Shown here: in pieces, positions 58,238 through 64,000 of the stretch
Layout of the letters: the number at the start of each line of letters is the position of its first letter
Numbering within the stretch: the stretch's first letter is position 1
From: Prochlorococcus sp. AG-363-C02
Lineage (GTDB): Bacteria; Cyanobacteriota; Cyanobacteriia; PCC-6307; Cyanobiaceae
NCBI GenBank assembly: GCA_003278345.1
Contig: QCFH01000001.1
Location: forward strand, 62,001-126,000
Direction of reading: 5' to 3'
Length of the DNA stretch: 64,000 nucleotides
Position numbers and translations under genes: made by a program
The notes under the pieces: generated by a model
Told to the model about the DNA's origin: nothing
Database searches by the model: none
The model's input: only the letters and a program-made list of their open reading frames with translations

Positions 58238-60046
58238 CTAATTATTTAATTTTAGGACTGCCATAAATGCCTCCTGAGGCACATCTACTTTGCCCATTGA
58301 TTTCATTCTTTTCTTACCTTTTGCTTGCTTTTTAAGTAATTTTTTCTTGCGCGAAATATCGCCACCATAACATTTTGCAAGAACATCTTTTCTTAAGGCG
58401 CTTATGCTTTCACTGGCGATAACTCTGCTTCCAATTGAAGCCTGTAATGGTATCTTAAATTGTTGTTTAGGAATAAGTTCTTTTAATTTTTCAACCAAAC
58501 CTCTACCCACTCCATACGCTTTTTCCCTATGAACAATAGTAGTTAGAGGATCTGCTCTTTCAGAATTGATTAAAACGTCTAAACGAACTAAATCGTTTTT
58601 CCTATATCCAATCAAATGATATTCCATTGATGCATATCCCTTTGTTCTACTTTTCATCTGGTCAAAGAAATCGGTAACAACCTCTGCCAATGGAATTTCA
58701 TAGACTAAAGTTACACGGTCAGTAGTAATAAATTTCATATCTACAAAATCTCCTCGTCGATCCTGACATAAGCCCATTAATGTTCCGTTGTAATCATTAG
58801 GCGCATAAATCTCAATTCGAACATATGGCTCTTCTATAGATTCACGCTTCTGTGGGTCAGGTAAAGTCGCTGGGTTATCAACCAAAACAACTTCTCCGTC
58901 AAGCATATTTACTTGATAAATTACCGATGGAGCTGTAACTATTAAATCCAGATCATATTCTCGTTCTAATCTTTCTTGAACTATCTCCATATGAAGCAAG
59001 CCTAAAAAGCCACAACGAAAGCCAAATCCCATTGCACTGCTAGTTTCTGGTTCATATTTCAATGCAGCATCTGAGAGCTGAAGCTTATCCAAAGCTTCCC
59101 TTAAATCTGGATACTGATCTGCGTCTGTAGGGAAAAGTCCACAAAATACCATTGGTTTTGCTTCTGTATATCCTGGCAAAGGCTCGTTAGCAGGATCATT
59201 CAAAAGTGTAATTGTGTCCCCTACTCGCGCATCTGCAACTGCTTTAATTGATGCTGCCAAGTAACCAACTTCACCAGCATGCAACTCTTGTACTTTAGTT
59301 TGATCTGGTGCCATAACACCAATCTCGTCAAGTTCATAGCTCTGTTTACTAGCCATTAAGAGAACTTTGTCTCTTGATGAAATACTTCCTGCCATAACAC
59401 GGAAATAAACTATTACGCCTCTGTAAGAATCGTAATAAGAATCAAAAATAAGTGCCCTAGTAGGTTCTTTTAACAAATCAATTGGAGGAGGTATGCGTTC
59501 AACTACAGACTGAAGAATTGCTGAAACACCGATTCCTGTTTTTGCAGAACATGCAATTGCATTAGATGTATCTAGTCCAATAATTGCTTCAATTTCCTGT
59601 TTTATTCTTTCTGGGTCAGATCCAGGTAAATCTACTTTGTTCAATACTGGAATAATTTCAAGATCATTCTCAAGCGCCAAATAAACGTTTGCTAAAGTTT
59701 GAGCCTCAACACCCTGACTTGCATCTACTACTAACAAAGCCCCTTCACATGCTTGCAAAGAGCGGCTAACTTCGTAAGAAAAGTCTACATGCCCAGGAGT
59801 ATCTATTAAATTAAGCACATATTTCTGACCATCATTAGCTACATAGTTCATTCTTGCTGCTTGCAACTTTATTGTTATGCCTCTTTCTCGTTCTAGATCC
59901 ATATTGTCTAAAAACTGCTCCTGCATATCCCTAGAAGAGACTGTTCCTGTTTCCTGCAAAAGCCTATCTGCCAATGTTGACTTTCCATGATCTATATGAG
60001 CAATAATGCAGAAATTGCGTAATCTTGAAATGGGTACATTAGTCAT
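58238..60046 (-). CDS. lepA: Elongation factor 4 (LepA)
   Basis: 602 residues, a translational GTPase. G1 [18 protein letters not shown]2 region [12 protein letters not shown]3 [13 protein letters not shown]4 NKVDLPGSD and G5 CSAKTGIG are all present. The LepA-specific C-terminal domain includes [41 protein letters not shown]. It back-translocates or remodels ribosomes under ionic or stress conditions. The ATG at 60046 is the usual start ([17 protein letters not shown]). Confidence 0.97.
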   Translation of the reverse strand: MTNVPISRLRNFCIIAHIDHGKSTLADRLLQETGTVSSRDMQEQFLDNMDLERERGITIKLQAARMNYVANDGQKYVLNLIDTPGHVDFSYEVSRSLQACEGALLVVDASQGVEAQTLANVYLALENDLEIIPVLNKVDLPGSDPERIKQEIEAIIGLDTSNAIACSAKTGIGVSAILQSVVERIPPPIDLLKEPTRALIFDSYYDSYRGVIVYFRVMAGSISSRDKVLLMASKQSYELDEIGVMAPDQTKVQELHAGEVGYLAASIKAVADARVGDTITLLNDPANEPLPGYTEAKPMVFCGLFPTDADQYPDLREALDKLQLSDAALKYEPETSSAMGFGFRCGFLGLLHMEIVQERLEREYDLDLIVTAPSVIYQVNMLDGEVVLVDNPATLPDPQKRESIEEPYVRIEIYAPNDYNGTLMGLCQDRRGDFVDMKFITTDRVTLVYEIPLAEVVTDFFDQMKSRTKGYASMEYHLIGYRKNDLVRLDVLINSERADPLTTIVHREKAYGVGRGLVEKLKELIPKQQFKIPLQASIGSRVIASESISALRKDVLAKCYGGDISRKKKLLKKQAKGKKRMKSMGKVDVPQEAFMAVLKLNN

Positions 60047-60130
60047 GTGTAATTAGAAAAGTAAATTTGTTTCGCCAATAATCTGAAAGGAAAGAATTAA
60101 CACCATATCTAGTAAAAAAAACTGCATAAA

Positions 60131-61624
60131 TCAACTACTCAATCTAAGTACAGAATTAGTACGCTGATGTATCTTTTCCAGTAACGCTTTATCAGAATTA
60201 ATATCAAGTCGGAAGCTAGGTATTAATTGTCTTAATCTATTTTGCCAACCATCTGTAGACATTTTTTCACTCCAACACCTCTGAAGAACTTCCAACATAA
60301 TTGACACCGCAGTACTTGCACCAGGAGATGCCCCCAACAAAGCTGCCAAAGATCCATCCGAAGATGTCACTACTTCTGTTCCCATCTTAAGTACACCCCC
60401 TTGGGATGTCTTTTTAACAATCTGCACTCTTTGACCTGCTACTGCCAAAGTCCAATCCTTTGATTTAACGTCGGGGAAAAAGGTTTTCAACGAATGTATT
60501 TTGGCATCATGATCTAGTCGAACTTGACCTAAAAGATACATAATCAAATCAAAGTTTTTAATACCAGCTTGCAACATAGGTGAAAAATTTAGAGGATTTA
60601 TAGATCGAAAGAAATCCATGCTAGAGCCATTCTTTAAAAACTTAGTATTAGCCCCTGCAAACGGTCCAAACAATAAAGATTTTTCACCATCGACCCATCT
60701 CGTGTCTAAATGTGGAACTGACATAGGGGGCGCTCCCAATGCACTTTTCCCATACACCTTTGCATTATGTTGCTGTGTAATACCTGAGTCATTACAAACC
60801 AACCATTGACCACTAACTGGGAAGCCTCCATAACTATTACCCTCTGGTATCCCTGATTTCTGCAACAAGTTCAATGCTCCTCCACCTGCTCCCAAAAAAA
60901 GGAAAGGAGCTTGTACACAATAAGTTTCTTTTTCATTAACTAAAGAAAGTCGCCATGAATCTTTATTAGTCTTCTTAATGTCAATAACTTCAGTAGATAA
61001 TCTCAATTCCACAGCTCCATTATTCATTAATGTATTTAAATAAGAAGAAGTTAAGGCACCAAAATCGATATCCGTCCCACGCTTCATACGTGTTGCAGCA
61101 ACTTTTTCATTAGGGTTTCTCCCATTTATGATTAACGGAATCCATTCTTGAAGCTCATCTTTATCTTCACTCCATTCCATACTTTTAAAAGGTCTTGTTG
61201 CACGTAAGCGGGTATAACGCTCTCTTAAAAATCCAATATCTTCTTCAGAGTAGACAAAACTAATATGAGGCAAAGTATGTAAAAAACTTGAGGGCGATAA
61301 TCTATCCAATTCTGTTAAAGAAGCCCAAAACTCTAAGCTAATTTCAAAAGAATGGTTTATATCAAGTGCTTTTTGAATATTAATGTTTCCATCACAGCTA
61401 ATAGGTGTGTAGTTAAATTCACAATTAGCCGCATGACCAGTTCCCGAGTTATTAATTGCGGCACTACTTTCTAAGGCTGGAGCCTCTAACCTTTCAATAA
61501 TCAAAATTCTTATTTCAGGCTCCAATTCATATAATAATGCAGCCAATGTGGAACTCATTATTCCAGCACCAATAAAAACTGCATCAAATTGAGATTCTGA
61601 ACCTAGAGAATGGGAGAATACCAA
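60131..61624 (-). CDS. mqo: Malate:quinone oxidoreductase
   Basis: 497 residues, FAD-dependent. The N-terminal dinucleotide-binding loop [23 protein letters not shown] is followed by [74 protein letters not shown] and [18 protein letters not shown]. It oxidises malate to oxaloacetate and passes electrons to plastoquinone, in place of NAD-malate dehydrogenase. It is divergent from nfu and 84 bases before lepA on the same strand. Confidence 0.96.
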   Translation of the reverse strand: MVFSHSLGSESQFDAVFIGAGIMSSTLAALLYELEPEIRILIIERLEAPALESSAAINNSGTGHAANCEFNYTPISCDGNINIQKALDINHSFEISLEFWASLTELDRLSPSSFLHTLPHISFVYSEEDIGFLRERYTRLRATRPFKSMEWSEDKDELQEWIPLIINGRNPNEKVAATRMKRGTDIDFGALTSSYLNTLMNNGAVELRLSTEVIDIKKTNKDSWRLSLVNEKETYCVQAPFLFLGAGGGALNLLQKSGIPEGNSYGGFPVSGQWLVCNDSGITQQHNAKVYGKSALGAPPMSVPHLDTRWVDGEKSLLFGPFAGANTKFLKNGSSMDFFRSINPLNFSPMLQAGIKNFDLIMYLLGQVRLDHDAKIHSLKTFFPDVKSKDWTLAVAGQRVQIVKKTSQGGVLKMGTEVVTSSDGSLAALLGASPGASTAVSIMLEVLQRCWSEKMSTDGWQNRLRQLIPSFRLDINSDKALLEKIHQRTNSVLRLSS

Positions 61625-61688
61625 AACAAAACCAAACCTTCCTAATAGAACAGCTAAGCTAAGTGTAATTCAAAATATATCTATCTAT

Positions 61689-61934
61689 ATGGAAAACGAA
61701 TCAATGGCACTAACTCACGAAAACGTAGAAAAGGTTTTAGATGAATTAAGACCATTTCTTATGGCAGATGGAGGAAATGTAGAGGTTGTAGAAATTGATG
61801 GCCCAACAGTCAAAGTACGCTTACAGGGTGCCTGTGGAAGCTGCCCAAGTAGCACTATGACTCTAAAAATGGGTATAGAAAGAAAACTTTGTGAAATGAT
61901 TCCAGAAGTAAGTGAAGTCATTCAAGTACTCTAA
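61689..61934 (+). CDS. NifU-like iron-sulfur scaffold (Nfu)
   Basis: 81 residues, a stand-alone NifU C-terminal domain. The core has [57 protein letters not shown] with the CxxC cluster-binding pair. Cyanobacterial NfuA is the main scaffold for 4Fe-4S clusters of photosystem I. The start at 61689 or the ATG five codons in (MALTHENV) are both possible. Confidence 0.95.
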   Translation: MENESMALTHENVEKVLDELRPFLMADGGNVEVVEIDGPTVKVRLQGACGSCPSSTMTLKMGIERKLCEMIPEVSEVIQVL

Positions 61935-61942
61935 AAGCAAAC

Positions 61943-62230
61943 CTAAGCATTCGGAAATTCTTTTTTTATTGCCGCCTCAAAATTCAAACAATCTAAAGGG
62001 AGGCCTCTATTAATAGAAATGAAAACAGGAGCTATTATTCCAACGGTAAATATCAAGCGATAAAGATCTGATGATCCGGATTTTGCAAAATAGGTAAGCA
62101 AATAAACGCACACTAAATACAAATGAAAATATAAAAACCTACTAGGATCATTACCCATCCATCTAATTGCTGATCCTAGAAAAAATAAAAAGGATTTCAT
62201 CATCCAAAAGTTTCCGTAGATAAAAATCAA
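61943..62230 (-). CDS. Small hydrophobic hypothetical protein
   Basis: 95 residues with two or three hydrophobic stretches (MKSFLFFLGSAIRWM, FLYFHLYLVCVYLLTYFA, LIFTVGIIAPVFISIN) and a short polar end. There are in-frame ATG choices at 62230 and about ten codons in. Its 5' end overlaps AAACACT, which pairs with AGTGTTT at 62261-62267. It converges with nfu. No family recognised. Confidence 0.5.
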   Translation of the reverse strand: MIFIYGNFWMMKSFLFFLGSAIRWMGNDPSRFLYFHLYLVCVYLLTYFAKSGSSDLYRLIFTVGIIAPVFISINRGLPLDCLNFEAAIKKEFPNA

Positions 62231-62383
62231 ACACTAACCTAGATAAATGATCAATGGCCCAGTGTTTACTTTATAAGAATACTTAACCGATGAAGCCTAT
62301 AGCTTGAAATATTAACTAAATCTAAAAAAATACCTTTTTGTATCAAAGTGAACTCCCTTCGGATGAGCTTCGCATAAGAATGA

Positions 62384-62405
62384 TTTTGTAGCAACCGCTA
62401 CAAAA
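62384..62405 (+). ncRNA. Perfect 9-bp hairpin abutting the riboswitch candidate
   Basis: TTTTGTAGC (62384-62392) pairs with GCTACAAAA (62397-62405) around an AACC loop. It directly abuts the P1 stem of the downstream element. It may be part of the same leader RNA, stacking coaxially on P1. Confidence 0.65.
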
Positions 62406-62463
62406 CGTTCACCCTGATACCTTCAGGGCGCAGTTCCAACCAGGGCATGGAACGGGGACCTGG
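62406..62463 (+). ncRNA. Candidate glutamine-II (downstream-peptide type) riboswitch
   Basis: Visible structure: P1 CGTTC (62406-62410) with GAACG (62450-62454), P2 CCCTGA (62412-62417) with TCAGGG (62423-62428), and a pseudoknot CCAGG (62440-62444) with CCTGG (62459-62463). The opening CGUUCACCC and the element's position 22 bases before a tiny YRG-repeat ORF match my memory of the downstream-peptide motif, shown to sense glutamine in marine cyanobacteria. The identification is by eye; a covariance-model search is needed. Confidence 0.7.
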
Positions 62464-62485
62464 GGAAAACCATAGGACTCTGCAA

Positions 62486-62653
62486 ATGGCAACTCTCACT
62501 TATCGAGGTAAATCTTACGTTCAGCATAAAGAACCTGTTGAGAAGCAGTTTGTTGAACTTACATACAGAAGGAATGTCTATTCAAACAGGCAAAAAGATG
62601 CGTCAAGCGACCATCCCCTTCTGACTTATCGTGGAATAAATTATCAAAATTGA
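62486..62653 (+). CDS. DUF4278-type small protein with three YRG repeats
   Basis: 55 residues from the ATG at 62486 (a longer frame from 62447 would start inside the leader RNA). Three near-identical repeats LTYRGKSY (4-11), LTYRRNVY (25-32) and LTYRGINY (46-53) are spaced exactly 21 residues apart. The YRG motif is characteristic of DUF4278. GGA in TAGGACTC about 11 bases upstream could be the ribosome binding site. The candidate glutamine riboswitch upstream suggests nitrogen-dependent expression. Function unknown; nitrogen-signalling peptide is an inference. Confidence 0.85.
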   Translation: MATLTYRGKSYVQHKEPVEKQFVELTYRRNVYSNRQKDASSDHPLLTYRGINYQN

Positions 62654-62669
62654 TTTAGCATCAATTTTT
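62647..62669 (+). terminator. Hairpin and T-run overlapping the DUF4278 stop
   Basis: AAATTGAT (62647-62654) and ATCAATTT (62660-62667) form an 8-bp stem with a TTAGC loop, followed by further T residues to 62669. The stem includes the stop codon. Intrinsic-terminator-like but AT-rich. Confidence 0.5.
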
Positions 62670-62722
62670 AAAAAGAGCTACTTCAAAATTTTCTTTTAAT
62701 TTTTCTTCAAGCAGCTCTTTTT
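62670..62722 (+). terminator. Second terminator-like hairpin after the DUF4278 gene
   Basis: AAAAAGAGCT (62670-62679) pairs perfectly with AGCTCTTTTT (62713-62722); the loop is 33 bases and T-rich. The 3' arm ends in T5, as expected for a Rho-independent terminator of the riboswitch transcript. Confidence 0.65.
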
Positions 62723-62770
62723 AAGTAAATATCATGTAATCTTAGGGATATATAGTAAAAATAGGATCAG

Positions 62771-62822
62771 ATAGTCTCTTGTATTATTTTCTTTGATTAA
62801 TACTTTTAATCAAAAAGACTAT
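62771..62822. repeat. Nested inverted repeats upstream of the 74-residue ORF
   Basis: Outer arms ATAGTCT (62771-62777) and AGACTAT (62816-62822) enclose an inner perfect 9-bp hairpin, TTTGATTAA (62792-62800) with TTAATCAAA (62806-62814). The structure ends 29 bases before the ATG at 62852, so it could be an operator or leader RNA. Confidence 0.5.
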
Positions 62823-62851
62823 GCTATTTTCAATAACAATAATTTAATTCT

Positions 62852-63076
62852 ATGGTTGAATTAACTTTAATGGTGCTACTAAATTCTGTGGCAGACAAGT
62901 TCTGTGAATATCGTTCAGATGGAAGTGATACTTACCGATCTCTCTTGCTAGCCTACAGTGATGCAAGCGAAAAGTATGGGGTGCAAGAAGTAAGAGAGGT
63001 TATAAAAAATTCTCAAGGTTTAAATTTTAGCGCTGTTGCCATCGGCCTTTTAAAATGCCCACAACATCTAAAATAA
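62852..63076 (+). CDS. Small hypothetical protein
   Basis: 74 residues: an N-terminal hydrophobic-leaning helix (VELTLMVLLNSVADKF), a polar turn (CEYRSDGSDTYRSLLLAYSDASEKYG) and VQEVREVIKNSQGLNFSAVAIGLLKCPQHL. Probably an all-helical soluble protein. No clear ribosome binding site. I do not recognise it; the regular amphipathic pattern supports coding. Confidence 0.6.
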   Translation: MVELTLMVLLNSVADKFCEYRSDGSDTYRSLLLAYSDASEKYGVQEVREVIKNSQGLNFSAVAIGLLKCPQHLK

Positions 63077-63125
63077 ATATTTTTATTAGTTTAGATTAAC
63101 TAGCTTATATACATCAATAAATAAA

Positions 63126-64000
63126 ATGAGTTTTTTAAGATCAGATTTACCAGCACTATCAAATAAATACTATTTTAACTATGGTGGGCAAGGTCCTTTG
63201 CCCAAGTCATCATTAGATGCAATTACAAATAGCTGGATAAAGATACAATCTTTGGGTCCATTTACTAACAATGTATGGCCTTATATCTCGGCAGAAGTTA
63301 CACAGACTAAAGGCATAATTGCAAAATTTTGTGGTGTAAGTATTAAAAGAGTTTGTTTAACCGAAAATGTCACGAGTGGTTGTGTCTTGCCTCTTTGGGG
63401 CCTACCATTTTCTAATGGAGATAGAATTTTAATAAGCGACTGTGAGCATCCTGGTATAGTATCTGCATGTCAAGAACTTGCTCGTAGATTTAATCTTGAA
63501 ATAGATATCTTAAAAGTTCAACTTATTAGAGAAGGAGGGGTTGATGAACAAAATAAGATTAACAGTTTAGTTATCAAGAATTTAGAAAAAGAGTTGAAAA
63601 GTAGAACAAAGCTTGTTGTAATATCTCATCTTTTATGGAACACAGGAGCAATAATGCCAATAGGATTGATTTCAGAAATTCTTTCAAATCACAATAACCA
63701 GCCTTTCTTATTAGTTGATGCAGCACAAAGTTTTGGACAAATCCCAATAAAAGAAGCTGCTACAAAAGCAGATATCTATGCTTTTACAGGTCACAAATGG
63801 GCATTTGGTCCTGAAGGTCTTGGTGGAGTAATTCTTTCAGAGAGAGTCTTGGAAGAAGCAACACCTACAATCATAGGCTGGAAAAGCCTTGTCCATGAGG
63901 GAAGTATTAATAAAGAAAATACAAATCCCTTTCACTCTGATGCCAGACGATTTGAAGTGGCGACTTCCTGTACTCCACTCCTGGCCGGTCTTCGTTGTTC
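63126..64000 (+). CDS. Class V aminotransferase (cysteine desulfurase/epimerase-like), 5' part
   Basis: About 291 residues from the ATG at 63126; the frame is open to the window's end. PLP fold-type I: NYGGQGPLPKSSLDAI near the start, LTENVTSGCVLPLWGLPF, SDCEHPGIVSACQELARRF, LLVDAAQSFGQIPI (PLP-pyridine Asp) and YAFTGHKWAFGPEGLGG with the Schiff-base Lys. It resembles isopenicillin-N-epimerase/SufS-like enzymes rather than typical IscS. The substrate is uncertain because the C-terminus is cut off. Confidence 0.88.
   Translation, partial: MSFLRSDLPALSNKYYFNYGGQGPLPKSSLDAITNSWIKIQSLGPFTNNVWPYISAEVTQTKGIIAKFCGVSIKRVCLTENVTSGCVLPLWGLPFSNGDRILISDCEHPGIVSACQELARRFNLEIDILKVQLIREGGVDEQNKINSLVIKNLEKELKSRTKLVVISHLLWNTGAIMPIGLISEILSNHNNQPFLLVDAAQSFGQIPIKEAATKADIYAFTGHKWAFGPEGLGGVILSERVLEEATPTIIGWKSLVHEGSINKENTNPFHSDARRFEVATSCTPLLAGLRC

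Overview
The window is a dense, AT-rich stretch of a marine picocyanobacterial chromosome, most likely a low-light-type Prochlorococcus. The evidence is oxygenic photosynthesis genes (psaF, psaJ, petC, petA, ndhB, chlG, an hli gene), a cyAbrB regulator, and a 62-residue protein between tRNA-Trp and tRNA-Asp that I recognise as the hyper-conserved protein restricted to Prochlorococcus and marine Synechococcus. The AT-rich composition favours Prochlorococcus over Synechococcus; the strain is not resolved. There is no rRNA operon, IS element, prophage or CRISPR array. Apart from the last 2 kb, this is core genome.

Layout. 0-9 kb: a truncated hypothetical gene, xth, hemL, a Band 7 protein, yajQ, a DprA-like/BioD-PTA-like pair, an SDR and map. 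9-15 kb: rplS, tRNA-Trp, the hyper-conserved SH3-like protein, tRNA-Asp, gltX, a cation/proton antiporter, hli and tsaD. 14-23 kb: psaFJ, gmk, an NFACT/RqcH protein, tatC, petCA, and lgt-cobM-HTH protein. 23-30 kb: ppx, a UbiA prenyltransferase, an S66 peptidase, ispD, fabG, a small membrane protein and groEL. 30-38 kb: an ABC-2 exporter, ctaB and ctaA on the minus strand, divergent from ctaC-ctaD-ctaE, so heme A synthesis and the aa3 oxidase share one intergenic region. 38-46 kb: cyAbrB, ribE, a ferredoxin-type aldo/keto reductase, and a minus-strand run topA - lipoprotein - DUF2232 - cobT - Tat lipoprotein. 46-56 kb: ndhB, a LolD-type ATPase, birA, a DciA-like protein, menG, hisF, a PetP-like protein, chlG, a class A PBP and rsmB. 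56-62 kb: trmH, an orphan peptide-type permease, a tiny pseudopilin-like protein, lepA, mqo and nfu. 62-64 kb: small ORFs, a candidate glutamine-II type riboswitch and a truncated class V aminotransferase.

Themes. Many genes serve tetrapyrrole and quinone cofactors and the electron-transfer complexes that use them: hemL, cobM, cobT, ctaA/B, chlG, menG, ubiA, petC/A, psaF/J, ndhB, ctaC/D/E and mqo. Three UbiA-superfamily prenyltransferases (quinone, heme O, chlorophyll) lie in one window. Genes are tightly packed, with ATGA stop/start overlaps and convergent 3' overlaps, and several starts are TTG.

The most unusual locus is 62348-62722. A pseudoknot-capable RNA with a competing upstream pairing precedes a 55-residue protein made of three YRG-type repeats with an exact 21-residue period. 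Other points worth checking are overlapping perfect palindromes before fabG, a G9 tract inside cobT, a possible non-canonical rsmB start, and the mini-pseudopilin.
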